45,596 nucleotides of DNA from Prochlorococcaceae cyanobacterium jk18x22bins.40 (GCA_022826155.1 JAJDVL010000016.1:1-45596), one strand, 5' to 3'; positions 16,447 through 26,327 are shown, numbered from the stretch's first letter. Notes: generated by a model from the sequence alone, not told the origin. Program-made: numbers and translations.

Positions 16447-18921
16447 ATGAACGAGGCCCACATTTCTGGTGACCCCTGTTGGCAGGCCTGGTCCTGGGGA
16501 GGCTCCAGGCCGTCACGGCCCAAGGCAGCCTGGCAGCGGCCCCTCGGTCAGGGCTGGCAACGGCCCTTCACCGGGCGCAGCGCCAGCAACCTGGATGACG
16601 GGCCGTGGCATGGAGCCCCTTTGGGGGGGTTCGGGGCCGGTTGTTTTGGGCGCAGTTCCCGTGGGGACATCACCCTGTGGCATCTGGACGGCGGCGAGCA
16701 CTGGTTTGGCGCCATCCCGGATTGCCAGTTTGCCATCCACGAGCGGCGTGGCAATGACGGCCGCACCTATGCCCTGTCCACGGCGGCGCCCACGGACGGC
16801 AGCCTGGGGAGTTGGGCCTGGTATCCCGCCAGCCAGCCCTCTCGCGTCACCGGTCATTACGCGGCCCGTTATCCCCTGAGCTGGTTCCAATACAGCAACG
16901 TCTTCCGGGCCCAGATCAGTTGCGAGCAGTTCAGTCCCATCATCCCCGGCGACTATCAACGCACCGCCTACCCGGTGGCCGTGTTCCGCTGGCTGTTCCG
17001 CAACCCCGGCCTGCGGCCGCTTCAGCTTTCCCTGCTGCTGAGCTGGCGCAACCTCTGCGGCTGGTTCACCAACACCCGGATCAGCCCGGAGGTGGTCTAT
17101 CGGGAAGACGGGAGCCCGGTGTATGCCTACGTGCCGGCCGTTGGCCGCACCGAGGGGCAGCACTGCTCGTTTGTAGATGAGGAGCAGGTGCAGGGACTCC
17201 TGTTGCAGGGTCCCTGCAGCAAGCCCGTGGCGGAGGGGGAGGGTCAGTGGTGTCTGGCGGTGGGGCAGTTGCCGCCAGGGGTGGAGTTGCAGCGCTGTGG
17301 ACGCTGGAATCCCGTCGGTGACGGCGCGGAAATCTGGACTCCGTTTTCCCGGGATGGGTCCATCCCCCAAACCATGGACACCCGCCGCAGTGGCGTGAAC
17401 GATCCCTCAGCGGCTGCCATGGCCGTGCGCTTCGAACTCCAGCCGGGAGCGACGCTGGCGTTGCCCCTGGTGATCAGTTGGGACCTGCCGGTGACGGAGT
17501 TTGCCCAGGGCATCACCAGCTACCGGCGCTATACGGACTTTTTTGGGCGCTCCGGCAGCCATGCCACGGCCATTGCCGCTGAGGCACTGCGGGACTGGCC
17601 CCAGTGGCGCCAGGCCATTCGCCGTTGGCAACAACCCGTCCTGGAGCAGGGGGATCTGTCCGAGGCGGTCCGGATGGCCCTGTTCAACGAACTGGGCGAT
17701 CTGGCCAGCGGCGGCAGCCTCTGGACCGCTGCTACTGCTGATCGATCAGTGGGACACTTTGGCGTCCTGGAATGCCTGGACTATTCCTGGTATGAAAGCT
17801 TGGACGTGCGGCTCTATGGCTCCCTGGCCCTGGTGCAGTTGTGGCCGGAGCTGGATAAAGCCGTGCTCCGTGACTTTGCCCGGGCGATCCCCGGCGAGGA
17901 TCTGCGACCTCGCCTTATCGGCTGGTACATGACCAAGGGGCAAGGGCCTGTCCATGCACCCCGTAAACGGGTCCAGGCCACGCCCCACGACCTGGGGGCC
18001 CCCAATGAACATCCCTTCACGGCCACCAATTACACCGCCTACCAGGACTGCAATCTCTGGAAAGACCTGCCCAGTGACTTTGTGCTCCAGGTGTGGCGCA
18101 CCTTCCGGCGGGGGGATCAGGATCTGCGCTTCCTGGCGGATTGCTGGCCGGCGGTGGACGGCTGCCTCCGCTACTTGAAGACGTTTGACCAGGACGGGGA
18201 CGGTCTTCCCGACCATGATGGCGGCGCCCCTGACCAAACCTTTGACGACTGGCCCATGAAGGGCGCCAGCGCCTATTGCGGTGGGTTGTGGATTGCGGCA
18301 CTGGAGGCGGCCTTGGCCAGCGCCCAACAGTTGTCTCTTCACCTGGGCCTGGACACCACCGCCAGTCAAAGGGATTTTGGCACCTGGTTACAGCAGGCTC
18401 GCGGCGCTTATGACCGCCTGCTGTGGAGAGGGCAGTACTACGCCTTTGATACTCATACGGAAGGGTCGGTGGTGATGGCAGACCAACTCTGTGGCGACTT
18501 CTATGCCCGCCTGCTGGGCCTTCCGTCCGTGGTGAGCGAAGAGCGGGCCCGCGCCACCATGGCCACCATCTGCAGGGTGTGCTTTAACGGGTTTCATCAG
18601 GGAAACTACGGGGTTGTCAACGGCCTCAGGGAAGACGGCAGCCCCGTGGATCCCCAGGGAACCCACCCCCTGGAGATCTGGACCGGCATCAATTTTGGTC
18701 TGGCGGCGTACTGCTGCCTTTTGGGGGACCAGAAGACCGCCATGGCCATCAGCGGCAGGGTGATTGAACAGATCTATGACCATGGTCTGCAATTCCGCAC
18801 ACCGGAAGCGATCACGGCTGATGGGAGCTTTCGGGCGTGTCACTACCTGCGCCCCATGGCCGTCTGGGCCATCTGGGCGGCCCACACCCGGTGGAAACCC
18901 CTCCCCATGCCGAAGGACTGA
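16447..18921 (+). CDS. GH116 beta-glucosidase, GBA2-like glucosylceramidase
   Basis: Protein of 824 aa with an N-terminal beta-sandwich (PLGGFGAGCFGRSSRGD) and a C-terminal (alpha/alpha)6 domain typical of GH116 (DUF608). YESLDVRLYGS contains the probable nucleophile near Glu450, and GAPDQTFDDW the probable acid/base near Asp596, placed by analogy with studied GH116 enzymes. The family cleaves beta-glucosides including glucosylceramide; the cyanobacterial substrate is unknown. No signal peptide is seen, so cytoplasmic. Its stop overlaps the start of ribD (TGATG). Confidence 0.9.
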   Translation: MNEAHISGDPCWQAWSWGGSRPSRPKAAWQRPLGQGWQRPFTGRSASNLDDGPWHGAPLGGFGAGCFGRSSRGDITLWHLDGGEHWFGAIPDCQFAIHERRGNDGRTYALSTAAPTDGSLGSWAWYPASQPSRVTGHYAARYPLSWFQYSNVFRAQISCEQFSPIIPGDYQRTAYPVAVFRWLFRNPGLRPLQLSLLLSWRNLCGWFTNTRISPEVVYREDGSPVYAYVPAVGRTEGQHCSFVDEEQVQGLLLQGPCSKPVAEGEGQWCLAVGQLPPGVELQRCGRWNPVGDGAEIWTPFSRDGSIPQTMDTRRSGVNDPSAAAMAVRFELQPGATLALPLVISWDLPVTEFAQGITSYRRYTDFFGRSGSHATAIAAEALRDWPQWRQAIRRWQQPVLEQGDLSEAVRMALFNELGDLASGGSLWTAATADRSVGHFGVLECLDYSWYESLDVRLYGSLALVQLWPELDKAVLRDFARAIPGEDLRPRLIGWYMTKGQGPVHAPRKRVQATPHDLGAPNEHPFTATNYTAYQDCNLWKDLPSDFVLQVWRTFRRGDQDLRFLADCWPAVDGCLRYLKTFDQDGDGLPDHDGGAPDQTFDDWPMKGASAYCGGLWIAALEAALASAQQLSLHLGLDTTASQRDFGTWLQQARGAYDRLLWRGQYYAFDTHTEGSVVMADQLCGDFYARLLGLPSVVSEERARATMATICRVCFNGFHQGNYGVVNGLREDGSPVDPQGTHPLEIWTGINFGLAAYCCLLGDQKTAMAISGRVIEQIYDHGLQFRTPEAITADGSFRACHYLRPMAVWAIWAAHTRWKPLPMPKD

Positions 18922-20021
18922 TGGGCCTTATGGATGAAGTCTGGATGGAGCGAGCTTTGGCGCTCGCCGCATTGGGACGGTGGACCACCAGCCCCAATCC
19001 CATGGTGGGCGCCGTGGTGCTGGATGCCCATGGGCAGTTGGTGGGGGAAGGGTTCCACAGGGCGGCGGGGCAGCCCCATGGGGAGGTATTGGCCCTGGAG
19101 CAAGCGGGGGGACGGGCTCGGGGGGGCACCCTGTACGTCACCCTGGAGCCCTGCTGCCATCATGGCCGCACCCCCCCCTGCACCGAGGCCGTTCTTGCAG
19201 CCGGCATCCGGCGCGTGGTGGTGGCGATGGCGGATCCTGATCCCCGGGTTGCCGGTGGTGGTCTTGCGTGCCTGCGGCAAGCGGGGCTGACGGTGGTGCA
19301 GGGGGTGGGAGAAGACCGGGCCCGCGCCCTCAACCAGGCATTCCTCCACCGGGTGGGCCATGGGCGTCCCTGGGGTGTGCTCAAGTGGGCCGCCAGTGTG
19401 GACGGGCGCGTTGCCACCACAACGGGGGATAGCCAGTGGATCAGCGGCGTACCGGCGCGCCAGTGGGTCCACCAGTTGCGGTCCCAGTGTGATGCGGTGC
19501 TGGTGGGGGCTGGCACGGTGCGCTCGGATAACCCCCTGCTCACCAGCCGTGGTCAGCGGCAACCCGAGCCCCTGCGGGTGGTGTTGAGCCGTCGGCTGCA
19601 TCTGCCCCGCCAAGCCCGACTATGGGATCAAACGGTAGCCGGCACCATGGTGTTTCACAGTCCTGGCGCCAATCCCGTTGTCGTCACCCAACTGGCGCAA
19701 CAGGGGGTGAAATGCGTTGCTCTGGAGCCCTGCTCCCCAAGAACGGTCCTGGAGCATTTGGTTCAGCGGGGATGCAACAAGGTGTTGTGGGAGTGCGGTC
19801 CCACCTTGGCGGCCGCAGCAGTGCGGGAGGGTTGTGTTCAGGAGGTGGCCGCCGTGCAGGCCCCCAAGTTGCTGGGCGGGCTGGAGGCCTTCACGCCGCT
19901 GGGGGATCTTCAGGTCAGCACCATGGCCCGGAGCCTGCCACTGAGCAAACCCCGCCTGGAACGCTGTGGTGACGACCTGATCTGGCGTTTCCATCTGGAT
20001 ATCCCCACGGCAATTGCCTGA
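18921..20021 (+). CDS. ribD: Bifunctional riboflavin deaminase/reductase
   Basis: Protein of 366 aa. The deaminase domain has the zinc motif with His53 and Glu55 (HGEV) and cysteines at 78 and 87 (EPCCHHGRTPPC). The reductase domain carries KWAASVDGRVAT and VGAGTVRSDNPLL. It catalyses two consecutive steps of riboflavin synthesis. The frame is open further upstream, but the ATG at 18921 was taken because it overlaps the GH116 stop; a second ATG at 18930 is also possible. Confidence 0.93.
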   Translation: MGLMDEVWMERALALAALGRWTTSPNPMVGAVVLDAHGQLVGEGFHRAAGQPHGEVLALEQAGGRARGGTLYVTLEPCCHHGRTPPCTEAVLAAGIRRVVVAMADPDPRVAGGGLACLRQAGLTVVQGVGEDRARALNQAFLHRVGHGRPWGVLKWAASVDGRVATTTGDSQWISGVPARQWVHQLRSQCDAVLVGAGTVRSDNPLLTSRGQRQPEPLRVVLSRRLHLPRQARLWDQTVAGTMVFHSPGANPVVVTQLAQQGVKCVALEPCSPRTVLEHLVQRGCNKVLWECGPTLAAAAVREGCVQEVAAVQAPKLLGGLEAFTPLGDLQVSTMARSLPLSKPRLERCGDDLIWRFHLDIPTAIA

Positions 20022-20106
20022 CGTCCTTATCGCTTCGTAGCATTCGGGAAACCGGACCACTGGAGGCCACTCTGCGGCTTAGCGTGAAACCAGCCGCTCA
20101 GTTCTC

Positions 20107-21981
20107 GTGCCGCTTCAGCGCCAAGACAACAACGAACCCAGACGACGTTTTGCATGGGTCAACCTTATTTTGGTTGGGGTTGGTGTGTTGTTGTTACTCA
20201 GCAGTTTTTTACCCCGACCTGCCATGCAGGTGCCTCGCGTTCCTTATTCTCTCTTCATTGACCAGGTGAATGATGAACGGGTGGCCAGGGCCTACATCAC
20301 CCAGGACCAAATCCGCTACGAACTCAAGCAGCCGGTGGATGGGGAGCCTCCCCTGTTGGCCACCACACCCATCTTCGACATGGATCTTCCCCAACGGTTG
20401 GAGCAACACGGTGTGGAGTTTGCCGCAGCGCCACCCAAGCGTCCCAGCGTGTTCAGCACAATCCTGAGCTGGGTGGTGCCGCCACTGATCTTTATTCTGG
20501 TGCTCCAGTTCTTCGCACGGCGCCAAATGGGTGGCGGTGGCCAGGGGGCCCTTAGTTTTACCCGCTCCAAGGCCAAGGTTTATGTCCCCGATGAACAATC
20601 ACGGGTCACCTTTGCGGACGTGGCCGGTGTGGACGAGGCCAAGCAGGAACTGACGGAAATTGTCGACTTTTTGAAGAAACCACAGCGCTATGCCGTGCTG
20701 GGGGCAAAAATCCCCCGCGGTGTGCTGTTGGTCGGTCCCCCTGGCACCGGAAAAACCCTGCTCTCCAAGGCTGTTGCTGGAGAAGCCAACGTCCCGTTCT
20801 TCATCATTTCCGGCTCGGAGTTTGTGGAGTTGTTTGTGGGGGCTGGCGCAGCACGGGTGCGGGACCTGTTTGAGCAGGCCAAAAAGAAAGCCCCTTGCAT
20901 CATCTTTATTGACGAACTGGACGCCATTGGCAAAAGTCGCTCCGGGTCCATGGGGGTTGTGGGCGGCAACGACGAGCGGGAGCAGACTCTCAACCAGTTG
21001 CTCACGGAAATGGACGGCTTCAATGCCTCCGATAAGCCCGTGATTGTGTTGGCAGCCACCAACCAGCCGGAAACCTTGGACGCCGCCCTGTTGAGACCGG
21101 GTCGCTTTGACCGACAAGTGTTGGTGGATCGCCCCGACTTGAGCGGTCGCCGTACCATTCTGGACATCTACGGCAACAAGGTGAAACTGGATCCCGCGGT
21201 GGATATGGAGAGCATTGCCGCGGCCACCAGCGGATTCGCAGGGGCGGATCTGGCCAATCTCGTCAATGAAGCCGCCCTGTTGGCAGCCCGCGCTGATCGC
21301 AAGACGGTAACCCAGGCGGACCTGCAGGAGGCCATCGAGCGAGTGGTGGCTGGCCTGGAGAAACGCAGTCGCGTTCTCGCCGAGGATGAAAAGCGCATCG
21401 TTGCCTACCACGAAGTGGGCCATGCCATCGTGGGCCACTTGGTTCCCGGCGGCAGCAAGGTGGCCAAAATTTCCATTGTGCCCCGGGGCATGTCCGCCCT
21501 GGGCTATACCTTGCAACTGCCCACGGAGGACCGCTTCCTCAATTCCAAGGATGACCTGCAGGGTCAGATCACCACGCTGCTGGGGGGACGCTCTGCCGAG
21601 GAAATTGTCTTTGGCGCAATCACCACCGGTGCGGCCAACGATCTGCAACGGGCCACGGACATTGCCGAGCAGATGGTGAGCACCTACGGCATGAGCAGTG
21701 TGCTGGGTCCACTGGCCTATGACCGGCAGACTGGTAACCGCTTCCTTGGCCAGACCAACAACCCGCGCCGCGCCGTCAGTGATGCCACGGCCCAATCCAT
21801 TGATCGGGAGGTGCGCCAACTGGTGGACAATGCCCACAACCACGCTCTGGCCATTCTGGAGTTCAACCGGGAGTCCCTGGAAGTGATCTCCCAGAAGATC
21901 CTGGAAAAAGAAGTGATTGAGGGAGAAGAGCTGCAAACTCTGCTGAATCAGTGCCGGACGCCTGACCCTGTTCAGGTATAA
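20107..21981 (+). CDS. ftsH: ATP-dependent zinc metalloprotease FtsH (FtsH4-like)
   Basis: Protein of 624 aa with two membrane segments near residues 17-37 and about 117-136 flanking a periplasmic/lumenal loop. The AAA module has Walker A GPPGTGKT near residue 209, Walker B IIFIDELD near 265, and arginine-finger region RPGRFDRQ. The protease zinc site HEVGH is at about 435-439. The [11 protein letters not shown] block resembles FtsH4 more than the FtsH2/8 pair involved in PSII repair, in my recollection. It starts with GTG at 20107. Eight bases separate it from a possible TTG start of argF. Confidence 0.93.
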   Translation: MPLQRQDNNEPRRRFAWVNLILVGVGVLLLLSSFLPRPAMQVPRVPYSLFIDQVNDERVARAYITQDQIRYELKQPVDGEPPLLATTPIFDMDLPQRLEQHGVEFAAAPPKRPSVFSTILSWVVPPLIFILVLQFFARRQMGGGGQGALSFTRSKAKVYVPDEQSRVTFADVAGVDEAKQELTEIVDFLKKPQRYAVLGAKIPRGVLLVGPPGTGKTLLSKAVAGEANVPFFIISGSEFVELFVGAGAARVRDLFEQAKKKAPCIIFIDELDAIGKSRSGSMGVVGGNDEREQTLNQLLTEMDGFNASDKPVIVLAATNQPETLDAALLRPGRFDRQVLVDRPDLSGRRTILDIYGNKVKLDPAVDMESIAAATSGFAGADLANLVNEAALLAARADRKTVTQADLQEAIERVVAGLEKRSRVLAEDEKRIVAYHEVGHAIVGHLVPGGSKVAKISIVPRGMSALGYTLQLPTEDRFLNSKDDLQGQITTLLGGRSAEEIVFGAITTGAANDLQRATDIAEQMVSTYGMSSVLGPLAYDRQTGNRFLGQTNNPRRAVSDATAQSIDREVRQLVDNAHNHALAILEFNRESLEVISQKILEKEVIEGEELQTLLNQCRTPDPVQV

Positions 21982-22003
21982 AGGCTCTTTGACAGCCTCT
22001 ACC

Positions 22004-22930
22004 ATGACCTTCCCTGGTGGCCACTTCCTTGGGATTGAGTCTTGCAGTCGCCAAGAGTGGCTCAACCTGCTCCAGTTGGCAGGAGCCATGAAGCGGGGAG
22101 AGATCCGGTTGCCCAACCCCACCACCGTTAAGGTGCTGGGGCTTTTGTTTTCCAAGCCTTCCACCCGCACCCGGGTCAGTTTTGCGGTGGCCATGGCTCG
22201 CCTGGGGGGACAAACTCTGGATTTGCCCCCCGGCAGCACCCAGGTGGGCCGCGGCGAGCCCATTGCCGACACTGCCCGAGTCCTCAGCCGCTATGTGGAC
22301 GCCCTGGCCATTCGCACATTTGCCCAGGATGATCTTGAGGCCTATGCCCGGGCCAGCACCGTTCCAGTGATCAATGCCCTCAGTGATGTGGAGCACCCTT
22401 GCCAGGTGATTGCGGACTTCCTCACCCTGCAGGAGTGCTTCCCGGATCTGGATGACCTGACCATGGCCTACGTCGGGGACGGCAACAACGTGGCCCACTC
22501 CCTTCTACTTGCTGCTGCCCTGCTGGGTGTTCACCTGCGGGTCGCAACCCCCCGGCGGTATGGACCGGATCCTGCCGTGGTGCAGCGGGCCCGGCAACTG
22601 GGCCAGGGGCGGTGTAGCGTGACCGTGCTCCACGACCCTGTAGAAGCCTGTCGCGGCGCCCAGGCTATCTACACCGACGTGTGGTCGTCCATGGGTCAGG
22701 AAGCAGCAGCCCAGCAGCGCCGCCGTGATTTTGCCGGATATTGCCTGAATGCAGGCCTGCTGGCTCACGCAGCGCGGGATGCCGTTGTGCTCCACTGCTT
22801 ACCTGCTCACCGGGGGGAGGAAATCAGCAACGAGGTGCTGGAAGGACCGGCAAGTCGGGTCTTTCTGCAAGCTGAGAATCGCCTCTACGGTCAGCAAGCC
22901 CTGCTCGCCCTGTTGCTGGATCTTGCCTGA
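22004..22930 (+). CDS. argF: Ornithine carbamoyltransferase
   Basis: Protein of 308 aa from the ATG at 22004; a TTG at 21989 would add five residues. It makes citrulline from ornithine and carbamoyl phosphate. SKPSTRTRVSF binds carbamoyl phosphate (near residue 50), HPCQ is present, and HCLPAHRGEEI contains the ornithine-site cysteine. It follows ftsH closely on the same strand, an adjacency I recall from other Synechococcus genomes. Confidence 0.95.
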   Translation: MTFPGGHFLGIESCSRQEWLNLLQLAGAMKRGEIRLPNPTTVKVLGLLFSKPSTRTRVSFAVAMARLGGQTLDLPPGSTQVGRGEPIADTARVLSRYVDALAIRTFAQDDLEAYARASTVPVINALSDVEHPCQVIADFLTLQECFPDLDDLTMAYVGDGNNVAHSLLLAAALLGVHLRVATPRRYGPDPAVVQRARQLGQGRCSVTVLHDPVEACRGAQAIYTDVWSSMGQEAAAQQRRRDFAGYCLNAGLLAHAARDAVVLHCLPAHRGEEISNEVLEGPASRVFLQAENRLYGQQALLALLLDLA

Positions 22931-23026
22931 GATCATGGATCACGAACAATTCCATCAAGAATCCAGGGGCAGGCTGGACAAATGGATAAAAATCTGGCAC
23001 ATCTGTATTGACTGCCCGGATGGCTG

Positions 23027-23653
23027 ATGCAGCCCGCACCCCTCACCGTTGCCCAGCAAGAGCTTTACGACTGGATCGTTGAGTTTCTGAGTGACCATGG
23101 CCATGCCCCATCCATCCGTCAGATGATGGAGGCCATGGGCCTTCGCTCACCGGCGCCCATCCAAAGTCGTTTGCGCTATCTCCAAAAGAAGGGCTGGATC
23201 CAGTGGGAGCCGGGCCGAGCCCGTACCTTGCAGTTGAAGATTGTCCCCCCCGCGGGAATCCCCGTTTTGGGAACTGTCTCTGCGGGGGGGCTGGTGGAGA
23301 CCTTCCCTGACGTGGAGGAGCACCTGGATCTACAGACGGTTCTCAAGGGGCAAAACGTGTTTGCCCTCACTGTCTGCGGTGACAGCATGATTGGCGCCCA
23401 CATCACCAGCGGAGACGTGGTGTTGATGAAGCCCGTAGCCGATATCCGGAGTCTACCCAACGGAGCCGTTGTCTCCGCCATGGTTCCAGGGGAAGGCACC
23501 ACGCTCAAGTTCTTTCACTGGGATGGCCCCACCATCCGCCTGGAGCCAGCGAACCCTGCCTATGAACCCATTATTTTGCCTGCGGAGCAGGTGGCGATCC
23601 AAGGCAGACTGGTGGCGGTGTGGCGTCAGGTTCGTGCTTTCGCGGGCGGGTGA
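23027..23653 (+). CDS. lexA: LexA-family transcriptional repressor
   Basis: Protein of 208 aa. The N-terminal helix-turn-helix (residues ~28-55, APSIRQMMEAMGLRSPAPI) precedes the self-cleavage domain, with Ala86-Gly87, Ser120 (GDSMI) and Lys161 (TTLKFF) all in place, so it appears cleavage-competent. In cyanobacteria LexA often controls genes outside a classical SOS response. I did not find a clear LexA box in its own 96-base upstream gap. It is convergent with the SAP/Rho_N-like gene. Confidence 0.93.
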   Translation: MQPAPLTVAQQELYDWIVEFLSDHGHAPSIRQMMEAMGLRSPAPIQSRLRYLQKKGWIQWEPGRARTLQLKIVPPAGIPVLGTVSAGGLVETFPDVEEHLDLQTVLKGQNVFALTVCGDSMIGAHITSGDVVLMKPVADIRSLPNGAVVSAMVPGEGTTLKFFHWDGPTIRLEPANPAYEPIILPAEQVAIQGRLVAVWRQVRAFAGG

Positions 23654-23682
23654 TTAGGCCCGCTGCAATCGCCCAAGCCCAA

Positions 23683-24381
23683 TCAAGACTTGCCGACGTT
23701 TTTGGCAATGTGTTGAAGCAAAGCCTCAATGCGATCAAAGCGATCCAGGACCTCAAGAATCAGACTGTCGGACACCTCAACCATGGTTTCCTCAGCATCG
23801 ATTTCAAATTGACTTTCAAAGTTGTCTTTGCCGACATCTATGTCTGCATCAGACAAATCTTCACTGGATAAGTCTTCAGCAGAGTTTTCCTGATCAATCT
23901 GATTGGCATCCAAATCTTCTGAATACAACTGGTCTGAATCTGATTCGTCCATCACAAGAGAACTTTTCATACTTGTGCGTGGTGCTTTTCGTGAGATAGC
24001 AGAGCTAATGATTTCAAGTAACTGTTGCTTATTTTTACGTGCAAAGCCCTTAATGCCTTGGTCTTTGCAAAATTGCTTCAGTTGAGCAATGGTCAGGCTG
24101 GCAAAGTCTTCCTGCTGAGCCATATCCTGGTTATCCTGGGAGGTCTTGGCCTCAGGCTTTGGCGTCAGCCGCGACTGGCTTGACTTTGACTGGCTTGACG
24201 AGTCAGCGTCAGCCGCTTCCGAGGTCCCTGACGCAGCTTCAATCATTTCAAGGAGTTTGGCTTTTGACTTGTGGAAAAAACCCTTGATGCCGCGCTCCTT
24301 GCACAGGTTCTTCAGCTCGACAACTGTTAGATCTTTGAGGGGCTTGCCTGTCAAACTGGCTGCGGACGACTTGCTGGCCAT
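23683..24381 (-). CDS. Two-domain SAP/Rho_N-like protein with acidic linker
   Basis: Protein of 232 aa, composition much richer in A+T and in Ser, Asp, Glu and Lys than the neighbours. Two similar helix-loop-helix units are at residues 16-50 (LKDLTVVELKNLCKERGIKG start) and 92-128 (LTIAQLKQFCKDQGIKG). Both look like SAP or Rho N-terminal (Rho_N) nucleic-acid-binding domains. They are joined by a Ser/Gln-rich linker and followed by an acidic tract (140-200) and a C-terminal helical segment (SLILEVLDRFDRIEALLQHI) that may form a coiled coil. Role unknown; nucleic-acid or chromatin-like binding is inference. The promoter holds a nested dyad (24402-24438). Confidence 0.75.
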   Translation of the reverse strand: MASKSSAASLTGKPLKDLTVVELKNLCKERGIKGFFHKSKAKLLEMIEAASGTSEAADADSSSQSKSSQSRLTPKPEAKTSQDNQDMAQQEDFASLTIAQLKQFCKDQGIKGFARKNKQQLLEIISSAISRKAPRTSMKSSLVMDESDSDQLYSEDLDANQIDQENSAEDLSSEDLSDADIDVGKDNFESQFEIDAEETMVEVSDSLILEVLDRFDRIEALLQHIAKNVGKS

Positions 24382-24401
24382 AGTTGTTCTGTGGAGAAGC
24401 C

Positions 24402-24438
24402 CATTTTAGGCCTGCCTGCAGGCAAGTGGTCTAAAATG
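24402..24438. promoter_or_regulatory. Nested inverted repeat upstream of the SAP/Rho_N-like gene
   Basis: An outer dyad CATTTTAG (24402-24409) with CTAAAATG (24431-24438) encloses a 12-base perfect palindrome TGCCTGCAGGCA (24413-24424), almost concentric with it. Read on the minus strand, the right half-site CCTAAAATGG provides a TAAAAT -10-like sequence just before the gene start at 24381. It looks like an operator over a promoter, possibly bound by a dimeric regulator; the regulator is unknown. Confidence 0.45.
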
Positions 24439-24508
24439 AATCAGTGACTTTTCATCGCTGGGGGGGCGCAGCCAACGGATAGGCGTGGGGTCTCCCGACC
24501 GCCTGGGC

Positions 24509-24964
24509 TCAATTGCGCTCATCAGCTTGACGTTCCAGCGCCGCCACAAGACCCTCCAACCCCAGCCGGTAGCTTAGGGCCCCAAAACCACAGACCACGC
24601 CAACGGCCCGGTCGGCCAGCAAGGACCGCTGCCGAAAGCGCTCCCGCCCATGGATGTTGCTCAGGTGAACCTCCACGAAGGGGAGCGCCGTGGCCAGCAA
24701 CGCGTCCCTCAGGGCGATAGAAGTGTGGGTGTAGGCAGCGGCATTGATCAGGACACCATCAACCTGTTGGGAGACTGCCGCCTGGACGCTGTCCACCAGA
24801 GCCCCCTCGTGGTTGCTCTGGACACACCTGAGGCTGATGCCCCTCTGCTGAGCCCAGGACACCAGTTGAGCGTCAATCTCCGCCAGGGAGGCCCGTCCAT
24901 AAACACCGGGCTCACGGGTTCCCAGCAGGTTCAAGTTGGGTCCATGGAGAACCAGGATCTTCAC
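24509..24964 (-). CDS. aroQ: Type II 3-dehydroquinate dehydratase
   Basis: Protein of 151 aa that dehydrates 3-dehydroquinate in the shikimate pathway. [20 protein letters not shown] is the N-terminal signature with the catalytic tyrosine and flexible loop, [16 protein letters not shown] carries the active-site asparagine region, and [14 protein letters not shown] supplies the conserved His/Arg block. Typical length for the small dodecameric type II enzyme. Divergent from tRNA-Tyr. Confidence 0.95.
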   Translation of the reverse strand: MKILVLHGPNLNLLGTREPGVYGRASLAEIDAQLVSWAQQRGISLRCVQSNHEGALVDSVQAAVSQQVDGVLINAAAYTHTSIALRDALLATALPFVEVHLSNIHGRERFRQRSLLADRAVGVVCGFGALSYRLGLEGLVAALERQADERN

Positions 24965-25041
24965 AGCTCCGGGGAGGCTGTACCCACCCTAACGGCACCA
25001 ATGGCGCCACCCCCACCTGATATGCTCCGTACCAATGGCAC

Positions 25042-25123
25042 GGGTCGGTGCCCGAGTGGTTAATGGGGGCGGACTGTAAATCCGCTGGCTCTGCCTACGT
25101 TGGTTCAAATCCAACCCGGCCCA
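25042..25123 (+). tRNA. tRNA-Tyr (GTA)
   Basis: Cloverleaf of a class II tRNA with anticodon GTA at 25076-25078 and a long variable arm typical of tRNA-Tyr. The T arm is GTTGG-loop-CCAAC (25099-25115). The acceptor stem GGGTCGG pairs with CCGGCCC, with one G-U wobble; discriminator A. CCA is not encoded. It lies 3 bases before tRNA-Thr. Confidence 0.95.
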
Positions 25124-25126
25124 TGC

Positions 25127-25198
<72 letters not shown>

Positions 25199-25220
25199 GT
25201 TCTGCTTTCTCCGTCCTCCT

Positions 25221-26327
25221 GTGCTCTACCGCCGCTGGAGATCCGCCCCATCGAGCAAACGTTTCCGGAGGAAACGGCGTTTGTGGGATTCTCAGGTCTG
25301 GCAAGTCCCCCTCGGCGCCCTGGCCACTCTCGTGGTTGCCGGCGCCACTGCCTATCGGCTGGCGGAGCCCAGCCACAGTTGGTCCGATGCCTTCTGGATG
25401 GCCATTATCACCCTCACCACGGTGGGCTACGGGGAGGTCCATCCCCTGGGCGTTGGGGGGCGTCTGGTCACCGTTCTCCTTCTGGTGGGAGGTGTTTTCA
25501 CCGTTCAGCTAGTGATCCAACGCCTTGCCCAGCTCAGCAGCACCGGCTACTTCCATCGCCTTCGTCTCCGCCGTGAGCAAGCCATGCTTGACGCCATTTG
25601 CGACCATGTGATCATTTGCGGCTACGGCCGCATGGGCCAGGAAGTAGCAGCTTGTATGGCCAGGGAAGACGTGCCGCTGCTGGTGGTTGACCAGCAGGCC
25701 CAGCGCACGGCCCTGGCCACGGAACACGGCTTCTACGGGGTCACCGGTGATGCCAGTCTGGACGACGTGCTCCGCAGGGCCGGGGTGGAGCGGGCCCGTA
25801 GTCTCGTGGCAGTGCTGGGCACGGACGCGGACAACGTCTACGTGGTGCTCAGCGCCAAAGCGTTGGCGCCCCGCATCCAGATTATTTCCCGGGCTGAGAG
25901 TCAGGAAGCTGCCAGCAAGCTGCGCCGTGCCGGGGCCAACGATGTTGTGTCCCCCTTTGTTGCAGGCGGTCGTGTCCTGGCCTCAAAAGCCCTGTATCCG
26001 GAGGCAGCGAGTTTCATGGAGGTGCTTGCGGGCACCAAGTATCAGATTGAGCGCATTCAACTCACCACAAGCCAGGAAGAATTCAGCAGATTGCCCGGGC
26101 GCAGCCTGGCCGAGATTCAGTTGGGGACCCTGAGCGGGGTACTGGTGCTGGCCATTAGCTCCTCCCGTGGCGTGCAGGTCAATCCTGGCGGCCAGGCTGT
26201 TCTCCACCCGGGGGACCAACTCATCCTGCTGGGCTCACCCCGGCAGCGCCGCTCCGCCGAGGCGCTGCTAGGCCTGGTGACAGCCCGGGTGGAGGTGTTG
26301 GAGGATCCCATGGATCTCCATGGCTAG
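25221..26327 (+). CDS. Potassium channel with RCK (TrkA-N/TrkA-C) domains
   Basis: Protein of 368 aa from GTG. Two membrane segments (from LGALATLVVAGATAY and VTVLLLVGGVFTVQLVI) flank the pore loop TLTTVGYGEVHP, whose TVGYG is the K+ selectivity filter. The cytoplasmic part begins VIICGYGRMGQEVA (Rossmann RCK-N with GxGxxG), and GVTGDASLDDVL follows. An RCK-C domain (from LPGRSLAEIQLGTLSGVLVL) ends the protein. It should act as a ligand-gated K+ channel in the cell membrane, MthK-like in layout. Confidence 0.92.
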   Translation: MLYRRWRSAPSSKRFRRKRRLWDSQVWQVPLGALATLVVAGATAYRLAEPSHSWSDAFWMAIITLTTVGYGEVHPLGVGGRLVTVLLLVGGVFTVQLVIQRLAQLSSTGYFHRLRLRREQAMLDAICDHVIICGYGRMGQEVAACMAREDVPLLVVDQQAQRTALATEHGFYGVTGDASLDDVLRRAGVERARSLVAVLGTDADNVYVVLSAKALAPRIQIISRAESQEAASKLRRAGANDVVSPFVAGGRVLASKALYPEAASFMEVLAGTKYQIERIQLTTSQEEFSRLPGRSLAEIQLGTLSGVLVLAISSSRGVQVNPGGQAVLHPGDQLILLGSPRQRRSAEALLGLVTARVEVLEDPMDLHG

